In this document: in pieces, positions 50,001 to 58,230 of the stretch | Numbering within the stretch: the stretch's first letter is position 1 | How the letters are laid out: each line of letters starts with the position of its first letter | DNA from: PGYT01 sp963675055 | Lineage (GTDB): Bacteria; Bacteroidota; Ignavibacteria; Ignavibacteriales; Melioribacteraceae | Assembly (NCBI GenBank): GCA_963675055.2 | Contig: CAXXJE010000002.1 | Location: 248,001 to 312,000 of the forward strand | Direction of reading: 5' to 3' | DNA length: 64,000 nucleotides | The notes under the pieces: model-generated | Databases searched by the model: none | Told to the model about the DNA's origin: nothing | Seen by the model: only the letters and a program-made list of their open reading frames with translations | Program-made: the position numbers and the translations under genes

Positions 50001-50068
50001 GCTGTAACGCTGCTGCTGACAACAAACATTACGAATATTAAAGCGGCAAAAAATTGTAGATGTCTCAT
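44063..50068 (-). CDS. Giant thioester/SdrD_B/choice-of-anchor A adhesin, T9SS cargo
   Basis: About 2001 residues from ATG 50068, preferred over the ATG at 50110 because it has GGAAGG upstream and starts a signal peptide (MRHLQFFAALIFVMFVVSSS). Numbering below is from 50110. Thioester-type domain (~45-190) with Cys in FYCIDLQH and Gln in AAVQIAIWHYSDG. Big_1-like Ig domain (~195-275). SdrD_B repeat (GDFVWHDSDVDGKQDDG), DUF11-like segment, four more SdrD_B repeats (~733-1190). DUF11 domain at ~1203 interrupted by a choice-of-anchor A domain (~1307-1560). Seven-blade BNR-like propeller (~1617-1920, YAATYGKGVYRSVDNG). T9SS sorting domain (SQNYPNPFNPSTTIEFGVS, ending KMILMK). A surface adhesin that may bond covalently to its target. 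Paralogue of 59741-63907 from the DUF11 domain onward. Confidence 0.9.
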   Translation of the reverse strand: MRHLQFFAALIFVMFVVSSSVTAQSKKGDLFNTEDYTSIAQVSGTAKGKTVTFEDPYTNHDNQFWAGTFNGTVNSQSVKFYCIDLQHLLAKNEDYWDEDQTSSEITYILNNYYPYNNSNYPSGSWSNEKEAAAVQIAIWHYSDGVDANTITDRGIKNRVKDIIDDTEANHENEPSLETLVLIPSTQILVEGNAATISVGAYDINGQGVPGVDVTLSADAGVIAPTTVTTDSDGHAGPITVTYSGTGTVTVTAEAEVLIPHGTRYVYKQDGDAKQKLVLATPSTDTKSVEATIQWISQPQGDCDLSGFTTYTQGGWGSPSNSGPGQIRDMYFDSVFPNGLVIGGNYTITLTSAEAVKNYLPDGGTADQINQNYVDPTSSINILAGQLAAATLNVEYDKSGYIGSNDTDLGDLMYAGGTFSGLTVNEVLAIANTALGGGSTSGYTYSELNDALTALNENFDNGTQDLGDLSCDQPCLNTIGDFVWHDSDVDGKQDDGPDSGIEGVVVQLIQNNAVVQTTTTNAAGYYEFTDVENGTYTVKIADSNFEAGAVLQNSAAGDYSTRWFATKKDNANDDEDSDGHLTEHTAEVTVDCNDDPDIDFGFFKVCVELEKSGPASVNLGETVTYEFTMTNCGDVLLSGGAHLYDPMLGIDGQYFQIPAGQQVTYSKEYTTIENDCGELENNAWVIGHPSLSGYNFNNITVRSDDSHTLTVNCNPDCSGEIGDYVFVDMTGDCNGDQTGSTPIQGAKVVISYNDGVNTVSDTTTTNAQGKYLFTGLCANEYSVKIISVPASYDEYTLSTDSSFTVTLATDDAQNLTADFGYCPPPVVCDGEIGDKVWLDYSSDGASTNCNGIQDDGEPGIQGVKVILKKDGQEVASVFTDDNGNYLFDGLCYDDGCYTVHIDETTLPGGSSSAPTYQGNDSALDSDSSGVEVCLDENNKSNLTIDFGFCSDGCGGCEEACLGDFIWFDSNENGIQDNGEVGVENVLVELYNQNGAKISSTTSDEDGFYRFNELIPGRYYVRFIAPSGYIFTSQNQGSDDEFDSDASANGSTELTLFVAGYCDLSWDAGLVTAPPSPSCLGDRVWFDANHNGIEDVDETGVENVTVKLIDANNSALLDTTVTDEYGNYKFDYLSAGAYKVMFVLPSGYEFTLQDQGNDDELDSDADNTGITGVINLGESECQLKWDAGLYAELPDLKLNKEVDNNDPQVGDQVTFTITITNEGSGTATGVEVTDYFPTEGLTYNSYSAAQGTFNVIGSEGIWTIGEIDAGESLVLELFFTVEDFDPGYDFDAFDLGVASDYNVFALCSVNFPSSDTECKVAVGWDAYMSYYSVGDKMNPSNGDEDALVVGRSLTFVSGAVFNGNVVYGTDTNLPQSNVTISGGSLIQDPNRIDFAAAGTYLKNLSAQLGGYTVNGTTTYQWGGLSLDGTDPFLNVFHVSGAELSESHTMTINVPNGSVVLVNIDGSDIVWTGGLMVNGTSINNVLYNFYEASMITIQGIDVRGSILAPCATVDFVTGVQNGQMIAKYLIGQGQYNCEPFLGNIPGRPNITNTAEITAVNEVDPDSAPNNGVTTEDDYAAATIYFGNDEDSGSSGSGNDDLGDWEPIGDFESSQIIWSISADNDGYILAGTAGGELYRMTDDSNWERLNEGMLIGFIWDIEVASNNDLYIGTEQGIFKSTNGGNTWQGPLNDLNHDIRALEIDDATGDIYAAAWGFGIFKLTNGSGDWEQVNNGLTNLIVNSITIDSEGRMFAGTFGGGIYMSTDGGDSWTTTSMEYNMVWTLAVTSTDEIYAATYGKGVYRSVDNGATWVPLNVGLVAEHVYSVAVNANDEVYVSTWTGGVYKLSSIVPTSAAGSGSSIRTESQVWTSVGMNGYGISALMIDKNSSMIYAGSSAGKMYKKLEDNSVTEVDEIIETPTEYKLSQNYPNPFNPSTTIEFGVSDAGNYKLRVYNAIGEQVAELVNGELTSGYHQVHFDASRLASGIYFYKLVGKNVNLTRKMILMK

Positions 50069-50110
50069 CCTATATAACCTTCCCTTATTTTGGAATATTT
50101 TTGACAACAT

Positions 50111-50128
50111 AAGCCAACTTCAGTGCCA
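50111..50128 (-). promoter_or_regulatory. Possible sigma-54-type promoter
   Basis: On the minus strand TGGCAC-tgaag-TTGGCT. The sigma-54 consensus is TGGCAC-N5-TTGCW; here the -12 position is G instead of C, with C one base later. Distance to the preferred start at 50068 fits a short leader. No sigma-54 activator is in the window, so this is tentative. Confidence 0.3.
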
Positions 50129-50331
50129 CTTTCAAAACACTTGGATAATGCCCTTTTTCGCATGTTTTTAAAGTAATTTGGGTTGGTTTAGTGTATTAAT
50201 ATGAAACATGACGAAATTATGGGTCAAATAAAAACGGATGGGAAATCAGCCGGGTCCCGGAGATAGTATTACATGTTTAAATCATTTGAAAAATTATAAA
50301 AGGCGTGGATTGAGCAATAGTTTAACAGAAA

Positions 50332-51474
50332 TTACTCATACCAGGATTTTATAGTAAGTCTTTTTTGTGCGAATCCGTAATTAGGTGTTACATTCGGATC
50401 GATATCCTTCGTAGCATTTTCAATAGCTTCAGAAGAAAAATAAACACGTCCATTGCCGTTACCAATACAGTTACCGCTTGACGGTGAAGGCGAAAGTCCG
50501 ATAATCGCTCCTATAACTGTAGTATGTATATGGACAATATCATCTGCAATTATTAGTCCTTTAAAAGTACCGGAATTAAGATTTTTAATAGTAGCGTTTG
50601 TAGCAGAATTATGGATTACAAGAATTCCACTGCCCTGAATATTTGCTCCGATCCATTCGTTTCGGTTACCTCGTGTATCTGTAGGTAGTTCAATATATGT
50701 AACCCCTTTCAGCGGAAATGATAATGATGAGGTACTGGTTACATACTGACTGCCGCTCACCCCGCTTTGCGCCAGGCTTTTTAATGTGCCTGCTGAAAAC
50801 CCATTTGCCTTACCGCCCAATATCGAATCCGGGGCGTCGGGATAACCGCCGGGATAGACCTGAGACGATTGGTAAGTTTTGGAAAAATCAGCCCCGCTCT
50901 TTATCGGTGCAATATCGGTACCACTATACGTTGATCCAAGTTTGGAGTTACCCACCCTGGAGTATCCTTGCGTTGTCCAAATAGCATATGTACCAGAGTT
51001 GGCAATTAAATTGCCGTTACTATCATGCTGCCTGCCGTCAATTTGAAGATTTCCTCTTGTTTCAACAGGATTATTTGTGGAAACAGCAGCTTTAACTGTC
51101 GTTGGCAAAAATCCACTCCCGGTGTTTTCACTTGTAATTATGACCGAATTGTGAGTTCGATCCATAAATGTAGAAGTTATATCAATTTTGACGAAATCAT
51201 CCGACCCTATTGTTGTATCCACAACCCTGTATTCCGAAGAACCGTCAAAAATATTATTTAAAGTTACCGGCGAACTGGCTCTGTATGATGAACTGTCCCC
51301 TAAATACGCAACGAGCATTTCAGCAACCGAGTTTGAAATATTCCGTACCTGCGTTTCATTGAAATAATCCACAGCATAGTCCGAAGCATTGGCAATACTC
51401 ATATTAACATTAAAAGTTACGATCAGGAAAATACTTAACGATCCGAGAACCATTATCATTGATGATTTACCCAT
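50332..51474 (-). CDS. Pilin-like cassette A, gene 3 (PilX/DUF4900-like)
   Basis: 380 residues. A membrane helix right at the N-terminus (SSMIMVLGSLSIFLIVTFNV) followed by an extended helix (DYFNETQVRNISNSVAEML), as in type IV pilin-like minor subunits, but without a prepilin peptidase site or Glu5. The C-terminal half is beta-rich (GSGILVIHNSATNATIKNLN, then GRVYFSSEAIENA) and resembles PilX/DUF4900-type proteins. Ends in KSWYE, shared with its paralogues 56884-58230 and 58585-59646. Three bases after gene 2. Probably a tip or minor component of a pseudopilus-like fibre; inferred. Confidence 0.7.
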   Translation of the reverse strand: MGKSSMIMVLGSLSIFLIVTFNVNMSIANASDYAVDYFNETQVRNISNSVAEMLVAYLGDSSSYRASSPVTLNNIFDGSSEYRVVDTTIGSDDFVKIDITSTFMDRTHNSVIITSENTGSGFLPTTVKAAVSTNNPVETRGNLQIDGRQHDSNGNLIANSGTYAIWTTQGYSRVGNSKLGSTYSGTDIAPIKSGADFSKTYQSSQVYPGGYPDAPDSILGGKANGFSAGTLKSLAQSGVSGSQYVTSTSSLSFPLKGVTYIELPTDTRGNRNEWIGANIQGSGILVIHNSATNATIKNLNSGTFKGLIIADDIVHIHTTVIGAIIGLSPSPSSGNCIGNGNGRVYFSSEAIENATKDIDPNVTPNYGFAQKRLTIKSWYE

Positions 51475-51477
51475 GGC

Positions 51478-52050
51478 TTACCTCAAATTCTTCGGTCTAA
51501 TTATAGTTGTCCAGTCGGTCTGCTGGTACATACTGTCAATCATGTAATCTGAAGAATGGGTCATATTTATTCTGATCGACTTTATTTTTTTTCTTTGCGA
51601 CTGGGTTTGAAGGCCCGTATAAGAAAGCTCCTGCCCAAGTGAATCGTAATAAGTCAAATTGAAGGATGCAAGAAGGGCATATATTTCGGCAGTGCTGCCG
51701 TTGGCTTGCCGGTATAAATAGTAATTGGGATTACCGGTTAAACCCGAGTCAACCAGTGTCTGACTAAGAAAATAATAAATCGAATCGACTGAATTATTAT
51801 TGTCGATATCAGCATAAAACTGTATTTCCGTTGAATCTGCTAATACTACTTTGTCACCTGTAGCCTTAAATCCAATTTTGTAGAAATCGTATTTTAGTAT
51901 TTCGGTCGTCTCGGAAGTATTTGTCTGTATAATATTATTAAGAAAAATATCATTCGACAGCGTGTTCATCTGCAGGTTTATGGATATAACCATCATTATA
52001 ACCATTCCGCCGAGAGCTGAAGCACCGATTGTATCAAGCAAAGACCACAT
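51478..52050 (-). CDS. Pilin-like cassette A, gene 2 (PilW-like)
   Basis: 190 residues. N-terminal membrane helix (GASALGGMVIMMVISINLQM), then an extended helix and a beta domain with VVLADSTEIQFYADIDNNNS, closely matching VLLADSSEISFLTDVDNNG of 56262-56882. Ends in PKNLR, like RNLRNR of the paralogue. No GFTLIE-type prepilin motif. Eleven bases after gene 1, three before gene 3. Confidence 0.7.
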   Translation of the reverse strand: MWSLLDTIGASALGGMVIMMVISINLQMNTLSNDIFLNNIIQTNTSETTEILKYDFYKIGFKATGDKVVLADSTEIQFYADIDNNNSVDSIYYFLSQTLVDSGLTGNPNYYLYRQANGSTAEIYALLASFNLTYYDSLGQELSYTGLQTQSQRKKIKSIRINMTHSSDYMIDSMYQQTDWTTIIRPKNLR

Positions 52051-52061
52051 TGTACTTTCTC

Positions 52062-52547
52062 CTAATAACCAATTAAGTGAGACATGGTTAAAGTATCGCT
52101 CATGTAAGTGTTGAATACATTCACGTCGATTCTCTTAACAAATGTTTTTGAATAAGAAACCGAGTTTGGAGCAAAATTTGTTATATATGCTACATCCACG
52201 GAAATATCATAATTCCCTAAACGAGTGGAAGAATCAACTGTTGAGTACCCGTTAAAATCATCTATATCGTCGAACAGAGCAGAGGATGTTTCACCACTTT
52301 CCGGTCCGAGCGAAACAACAGACGTAAAAGAATCGGCCGATGTAGTATAACTGCCGACAGTAAATTCATCGTAAGCCCGGTTTTGTATATCGTCAAGCAT
52401 AGACTGCGCAATGCCTGTAGCAGCTATCGAAGCTTCATTTTCCACTGACGCTTCCATCTGTTGGGTATTGGCACCGTAAAAATTTACGATCAGCATACCG
52501 AGCAGGAAAATACTGCCAATTACAAGCATTGATTGATTCGACGACAT
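52062..52547 (-). CDS. Pilin-like cassette A, gene 1 (PilV/MshD-like)
   Basis: 161 residues. N-terminus MSSNQSMLVIGSIFLLGML is one membrane helix preceded by only six polar residues; gene 1 of cassettes B and C starts the same way. The body has FDDIDDFNGYS, a motif also seen in MshD/PilV-type minor pilins (from memory). No prepilin leader is visible. First gene of the minus-strand trio, preceded by 136 bases that should hold its promoter and then by the NarL regulator 52684-53334. Confidence 0.7.
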   Translation of the reverse strand: MSSNQSMLVIGSIFLLGMLIVNFYGANTQQMEASVENEASIAATGIAQSMLDDIQNRAYDEFTVGSYTTSADSFTSVVSLGPESGETSSALFDDIDDFNGYSTVDSSTRLGNYDISVDVAYITNFAPNSVSYSKTFVKRIDVNVFNTYMSDTLTMSHLIGY

Positions 52548-52683
52548 TCAGACTAATTCCACATGTTATTTCAAAGACAATAATGGATTATCATTAACAT
52601 CGAAAAATTTTACTCAGAATTGTATAGTAAGAAGTGACTAAACTTGTAGTAATAAATTGTCGCGATTGCTATTAATCACAATC

Positions 52684-53334
52684 TTAAATAAGGTTATGAT
52701 CCGTGGCGAATTTAACAATAGACATATTTGACTTCAAATCAAGTTTATGCGCTATATTCTGCCTATGATTAATAACTGTATACTGACTGATAAACAGCTT
52801 TTCGGCAATTTTCTTGTAAGTAAATCCTTCGGAAATCAACTTAATTATCTCTTTTTCCCGTTTAGACAGGTAATATGTTTTGGTTGATTTATCAATTTCC
52901 TCGGGAAGAGCATCATTTTCAAGTATTTGCTTTTTATTCCGGCTCTGTTTTGAGAAATAAAGAGCCCCGGATGCTACATTGTGAATAGCATTAATCAGTT
53001 CATCCGAGCTTTCGGACTTCAGCACGTATCCGTCAACATCAGAAAGTAAAGCATCGTGTATGTAAGCTTCCTTCTGGTGCATAGTCAGAATTATGATCTT
53101 TACATTCAAGCCCGATGTTCTAATTTCCCTGGCAATTTCAATTCCGTTCCCGTCATTAAACGTAATATCAAGAAGAACTAGATCGGGTGATAAATCACGG
53201 ATAGCTGAAATGACTTCATGCGAGAACTCAACCTCGCCAACAACTCTAATGTTTTTGTCTTTTTCGAGGATTGACTTAAGACCGTCTCTGAACATCGAGT
53301 GATCATCGGCAATAAGAACTTTAGTTTCTTTCAT
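52684..53334 (-). CDS. NarL/FixJ-family response regulator of the pilin-like locus
   Basis: 216 residues. Receiver with ADDHSMFRDG, Asp in LVLLDITFNDG, Thr in ILTMHQKEA and Lys in YVLKSESS. LuxR-type helix-turn-helix with LSKREKEIIKLISEGFTYKK and IAEKLFISQYTVINHR. Overlaps the kinase gene end by 14 bases, so the two are coupled. It lies between cassettes A and B and is a likely regulator of both. Confidence 0.93.
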   Translation of the reverse strand: MKETKVLIADDHSMFRDGLKSILEKDKNIRVVGEVEFSHEVISAIRDLSPDLVLLDITFNDGNGIEIAREIRTSGLNVKIIILTMHQKEAYIHDALLSDVDGYVLKSESSDELINAIHNVASGALYFSKQSRNKKQILENDALPEEIDKSTKTYYLSKREKEIIKLISEGFTYKKIAEKLFISQYTVINHRQNIAHKLDLKSNMSIVKFATDHNLI

Positions 53335-55412
53335 TAATAGGGATCCGAATATTTATTTTTGTGCCGTTAGTTCCGGATGATTCAATTTCGCAAGCACCGT
53401 TTAAGAATTCAACCCGGCTTACTAAATTTTTAGTTCCCCTACCCCTTAACATCGCATTGTTAAGGTCGAAACCAATACCGTTATCTTCAATGGTAATAAT
53501 TAAAAAATTATTTCGAAATAGCAAATCTATATATGCTAATTTTGCCTTTGAGTGCTTTTGAATATTTCTAAGCGCTTCCTGAACTATACGAAATGCAGCA
53601 AGCTGAATATTTTCAGGCAAATCGCCTGGTATATCGTAACTGTTAAATACAACCTCAACACCCATCAGATTTTCTACTTCAACACATAGACTTTTTATCG
53701 ATTTGACAAGTCCGTATCTTGATAAATCATCTGGATGCAAATCACTAATTATATTATTTAGTTCATCTCCGATGTTTACTATTATTCCCCGAATTCTTAA
53801 CAGATCCTCAACTTGTATTTTATCACTTCCAAGCATTTTATTAATTGTTAAATTAACCGCCATCAACATCTGCCCAATACTGTCATGAAGGTCTCTGGCT
53901 ATGCGCAACCTCTCAGATTCCTGTATTTCCACAGCCTCTTCCGACAATTTTTTAACCTTTTTAATCCTGTCATTTATCCTGATAGCGTTCTCGATATCGC
54001 TTCTGTCTTCAAGCGTCATTATTACCTTGTTTTCACCAGAATTCTCACCCTGTACGGCGTACAATTTCATCTTAAAATAAAGTTCTTCCGATGCGTCGAA
54101 TAAATGAGCAGCCTCCTTATCTACATTTACTTTTTCAAGCGTATACTGCTCACCTGAGCTAATAACATTATCTATTATCTTTTCAAGATTTTCATCAGCC
54201 AAGCCCAGGCTGCTCCAGAGAATGTTAATATGGTTATCATCCATAAGCAGGTCATTCAAAGATTTGCTAAAGTTATTATTCCATTCAATGATTTTCCCAT
54301 CGGGTGAGAAACCGATTATCAACAACGGCGACTGATCCTGCAGCGCCTGGATTTCTTTGGTTCTGTTATAGACCTTTATCTCAAGTTCTTTGTTAAGTAA
54401 ACGAACCTGTTCTTCCGCATTTTTCCTTTCCTGCATTTCTTTTTCAAGTTTTTCATTGCTCTCGAAAAAAGCTATAATAGTCTCGGCTATACGTCCAAAT
54501 TCATCATGTTGTCTGGCAATTGGAATCAGATTTTTACTGTTATTGGATGTAAGTGCCGAGGAAATTATATTAAGAGGTTTGCTAATTAGTTTCGAAATAA
54601 ATATTGCTAACAACACATACAGGATTATTGTAAATGCAGCAAATAAAACCAGAAGAACTGTTGATGAATCTATCAGCGTCTTATATAAGCTCTTGTTGTT
54701 AGAAAAAACCAGAATTGCAGAAACATCGTCATTCCAGTCATAGTAAAATTTAGTAAAATCACTTTCCTCAGCCTTATCATCACCTGAATGCAAATAGCTG
54801 TCATTGTCGGTAAAAACTATGCTGCCGTTAAGAACTGATTCGAATAATTCAATGACTTCTGCATTATAAACCTTTGCAACAATCATATATCCGGTATGAA
54901 CACCGTTTTCATAATCCTTATAAGATGTACTCAGCGTTGTAGCAATAAATTCGATAAGGAGCCCATTATTTAACTTGAAAAAGTGATTCTCTGTTTTGTT
55001 GTGAAGTGAAGTCATAAAATCCTTGAACTCTGTATCAAGTAAGCCGGTACAAATTGAATCCGTAACTCTTGAATATACCAGGTGTTTATAAATGTTGTAA
55101 ACCCAAACACCTCCGAATCCGTATCCTTCATTAAGCCACTCAAGATTTTCATCGATGAATTCCTGATTTGGCTTCCCGGCAAATTCCGCCATTTCATTCC
55201 ATAGTCCATACTCCTCGTAAACCACTGTTACCTGGTCGTAAGACTCCATAGAACTGAGTGAATCAAGTAGTATCGCCTTTTGACTAATACTATTCTGATA
55301 AAATTCATCCAGTTTTTGCTGCTTGATTAACAAACAAGTACATGCTAAGAAATACGAGGATAAGGAAAGGAATTAAGATTACGATCAGTTTATGTTGTAC
55401 CGAAAGTGTCAT
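53321..55412 (-). CDS. CHASE4/HAMP/PAS histidine kinase with an N-terminal frameshift
   Basis: The long frame (53321-55333) encodes a CHASE4-like extracytoplasmic domain (~30-215), membrane helix (~230-255), HAMP, a PAS-like domain (~335-445), HisKA_3 with the His in RIARDLHDSIGQ (near 479) and HATPase_c (DNGIGF, GTKNLVSRVEF). It starts without the first membrane helix the topology requires. That helix is in another frame from ATG 55412: MTLSVQHKLIVILIPFLIL, continuing to FVNQAAK. Removing one A from the A5 run (T5 at 55313-55317 on the plus strand) joins the frames as NQAAK-LDEFYQ. So this is either a sequencing error, a recent disruption or a phase-variable site. It pairs with the overlapping regulator 52684-53334. 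Confidence 0.8.
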
Positions 55413-55731
55413 GGACGTATATGATTTCAGGTGGATAATTTCTATCGAATATTAAATAAAATAATAATCAGATATTCGCAATTTTACTTGTTCAGATTCA
55501 AAATTATTTCAAATCACACTTACCTAACCATAGCAATAATCTGCTAGCAATTTAACATCCAATTAAATATCTTGCTGAAAATAATCAGGTAAAAGTTATT
55601 AGTATATGAATGTAATAACTACATGCCTGATTCTGTTTATTTGAAAATAGTGTTGAAAAAGCTTCGTTTGACAGCTTTTTTATTTAGGTACGCAATTTGA
55701 TGATTTAGACTGTTCGCTAGGAAAACAAACT
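55413..55731. other. Divergent promoter region between sensor kinase and cassette B
   Basis: About 320 AT-rich bases with no gene. On the plus strand a TTGACA (55668-55673) and the AT-rich stretch after it could form part of the cassette B promoter; an AGGAAAA ribosome site precedes the ATG at 55732. The kinase promoter must lie here on the other strand. No palindrome was found. Confidence 0.4.
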
Positions 55732-56262
55732 ATGAACTCAAGTCAAATGATGATTACTATGGGCGCCATGTTCCTGCTGGGTGTCGTTATCCTTCGGGTC
55801 AACAACAACTTTCTCGGAACAAGCGAATCCCTGTTGAATTCAAAATTCAATATCGTTGCCATTTCTCTGGCTTCTTCAATTATTGAGGAAGCAAACAATA
55901 AAGCTTTCGATGAGAACACAGACACTACTGCCGTCTCGCTAGTCAGTAGTTTAACAGCTTTCGATGCACTCGGACCCGAACTAGACGAAGTTGACGATTC
56001 CAATAATGTAATAAGATATCTTATTGATGACTTTGATGACTTCAATGGATTTTCGATTATAGATACTTTTGTAGTAGACTCGCTGCTGCTTGGATACTTT
56101 AATGTTAATTGCACTGTTGAATATGTTAACGAATCAAATCCAGATTCGGGAGTAGCGGCAGCTACATGGAATAAAAGTCTGACTGTAACGGTTACCAGCA
56201 CCAACTCAATGACCGATACGGTAAAAATGTCGACAATATTCAGTTACTGGTATTTCAGATAA
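55732..56262 (+). CDS. Pilin-like cassette B, gene 1 (PilV/MshD-like)
   Basis: 176 residues, paralogue of 52062-52547. N-terminus MNSSQMMITMGAMFLLGVV, extended helix (ISLASSIIEEANNKAF), then DDFDDFNGFS matching DDIDDFNGYS of cassette A. C-terminus TVKMSTIFSYWYF parallels TLTMSHLIGY. Its stop overlaps the next start (TAATG). No prepilin leader or Glu5. Confidence 0.7.
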   Translation: MNSSQMMITMGAMFLLGVVILRVNNNFLGTSESLLNSKFNIVAISLASSIIEEANNKAFDENTDTTAVSLVSSLTAFDALGPELDEVDDSNNVIRYLIDDFDDFNGFSIIDTFVVDSLLLGYFNVNCTVEYVNESNPDSGVAAATWNKSLTVTVTSTNSMTDTVKMSTIFSYWYFR

Positions 56263-56882
56263 TGGGCTTTAGTACATTAATAGACATATTAGGATCAACG
56301 CTGGTGGGAGGAATGCTCTTCATGATACTCCTGCGTGTCAATGACTCAGCCATTGAAAACTCTTATAACAATGGCGGGGAATTAATAATCCAGCAGAACC
56401 TTGTAGAAATTGTTCAACTACTGGAACATGACTTCAGGAAAATCGGTTACTGCAAAGAATGGACGAAAATACCTGACCCCACAAAAGCAGTTTTACTGGC
56501 AGATAGCTCCGAAATCTCATTTTTAACAGATGTAGACAACAATGGAATTGTTGATACACTGCACTACTACCTCGGTCCGGCAAGTGAATTAACTATGACT
56601 TCAAACACCAGAGACAGGTTATTATACCGAGTTGTAAACAATGAAACTCCTATCGGCGCAAACCTTGGAGTAACAAACTTTGAACTTACCTATTTCGATG
56701 CTCTCGGCGATACCATTGGCTCACCCGTAACGAACCCGGGTGAAATCGAAAACATGCAGATAGATATAAAAGTTGAGAATACGGAAGTATCAACAAGTGC
56801 ATCCGAGGAGGGGGAAGAACTGTACACGAGTGCGTTCTGGAGACAGGTAAGATTGGTAGCAAGAAATTTAAGGAACAGGTGA
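56262..56882 (+). CDS. Pilin-like cassette B, gene 2 (PilW-like)
   Basis: 206 residues, paralogue of 51478-52050. N-terminal membrane helix (LGSTLVGGMLFMILLRV), VLLADSSEISFLTDVDNNG and a C-terminal segment with PGEIENMQIDIKVENTEV, then FWRQVRLVARNLRNR. The latter two pieces reappear in the fused gene 58585-59646. Starts on the last base of gene 1's stop. Confidence 0.7.
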   Translation: MGFSTLIDILGSTLVGGMLFMILLRVNDSAIENSYNNGGELIIQQNLVEIVQLLEHDFRKIGYCKEWTKIPDPTKAVLLADSSEISFLTDVDNNGIVDTLHYYLGPASELTMTSNTRDRLLYRVVNNETPIGANLGVTNFELTYFDALGDTIGSPVTNPGEIENMQIDIKVENTEVSTSASEEGEELYTSAFWRQVRLVARNLRNR

Positions 56883-56883
56883 T

Positions 56884-58230
56884 ATGGGCGGAAAAGCATC
56901 AATGCTTCTTGTACTGGGATTCAGTACCATGTTTTTCGTTATGAGTAATAACTTCAACAACATGTCCCTGCAATCCGTGGATAATTTTTCAAAATACTAT
57001 GGTGAAACTGTTGCACACAATATTGCGGTCAGCGCAGCTAATCTTGCCGCGACTAAAATATTTTTTGATAATGACTGGACCACCGGTTTCCCAAAAACCT
57101 CATACGGTGGAGGTTATTTTACAACCAATGTTACAACCACAGCTTATTTAAATCAGAAAACGGTTGAAACTGTAAGCGAGTTCGGTGATTATGTAGACAC
57201 CGTTCGTGTTAAACTCCAACCGAGTAAGTTTTCCAAATTCGCATATTATTCGGCATATGAACCATCAAATATCTGGTGGACAACCGGAGATACTGTTTGG
57301 GGGCCTATGCATGTGCAGGGAGAGCTTGCAGTTAAAAACCGTCCTGTCTTTATGGGTAAAGTTACATGTGAAAATGGAATTTACTACGATCCTAACGATG
57401 GTTACTGGGACTACGAAGAAGCCGGCGGACACTATGAAACACGGAGAGTAAGAAGACGAGTAGGACGTCGCTGGAGATGGGTAGAAGAAACTTACTGGGT
57501 AGTAGATTATACAAGAACCTGGGTGCCAACTGCTGATCCACAATTTTTAGGTGGCTTTGAACAGGGAATAGATCAGGATTTACCAACCGACGGTGTCACC
57601 AACCTGCTAACCTCGGCATCTACCGATGGATACGTTTTTTCAGGGCAGGACACTGTTTACATTACTTTCGAGGAAGACAGTATCAGTTACAAGTTTACTA
57701 ATAACGGAGCAGAAACTACAGTTCTTGGCAGTGATTTAACCGCAAACGGTACAATAGTAGCCGAAAATGCTGTGCTTCACTTGCAGGGTACGGTCAGGGG
57801 ACAATATACAGTTGGAGTATCAGGTAACAGTTCTGCTAACGGAAAGATTTTTCTTGATGATGATATCGTCTATTATGAGGATCCCAGGGATATCGCGAGT
57901 TCAACGGATATGCTTGGCATTGTAGCTTATAATGACATTATAATCACGGATAACATTCCTAATAGCAGCGACATCAACATACACGCGTCCATGTATTCCG
58001 AAAACGGTGGCTTCGGTTCTGAAAACCATACTACTAGACCAGCCGGCGGAAATATTAATTTGCTGGGAGGTATACAGCAAAGCGAAAGAAAAGCCGTTGG
58101 TACTTTTGATAACTTCGGAACTGTCAGCGGCTTCAGTAAAAGATATAAGTACGACGACAGGCTTATGCTTGCCTCACCGCCGAGTTATCCAGGCACGGGC
58201 GCTTTTGAGATAGTATCATGGTACGAATAA
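56884..58230 (+). CDS. Pilin-like cassette B, gene 3 (PilX/DUF4900-like)
   Basis: 448 residues. N-terminal helix (ASMLLVLGFSTMFFVMSN), then SKYYGETVAHNIAVSAANLA like cassette A gene 3. The middle has TGDTVWGPMHVQGELAV and NRPVFMGKVTCENG, as in DUF4900-type proteins. An inserted segment rich in Arg, Trp and Tyr (RRVRRRVGRRWRWVEETYW) is unique to this copy. The end is beta-rich and finishes EIVSWYE. Begins one base after gene 2. Confidence 0.7.
   Translation: MGGKASMLLVLGFSTMFFVMSNNFNNMSLQSVDNFSKYYGETVAHNIAVSAANLAATKIFFDNDWTTGFPKTSYGGGYFTTNVTTTAYLNQKTVETVSEFGDYVDTVRVKLQPSKFSKFAYYSAYEPSNIWWTTGDTVWGPMHVQGELAVKNRPVFMGKVTCENGIYYDPNDGYWDYEEAGGHYETRRVRRRVGRRWRWVEETYWVVDYTRTWVPTADPQFLGGFEQGIDQDLPTDGVTNLLTSASTDGYVFSGQDTVYITFEEDSISYKFTNNGAETTVLGSDLTANGTIVAENAVLHLQGTVRGQYTVGVSGNSSANGKIFLDDDIVYYEDPRDIASSTDMLGIVAYNDIIITDNIPNSSDINIHASMYSENGGFGSENHTTRPAGGNINLLGGIQQSERKAVGTFDNFGTVSGFSKRYKYDDRLMLASPPSYPGTGAFEIVSWYE

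Noticed and set aside
55743..56204. 153-codon minus-strand frame opposite cassette B gene 1
   Set aside because: Low-complexity Ser/Thr-rich shadow; the plus-strand gene has a paralogue at 52062-52547 and a tightly packed operon.
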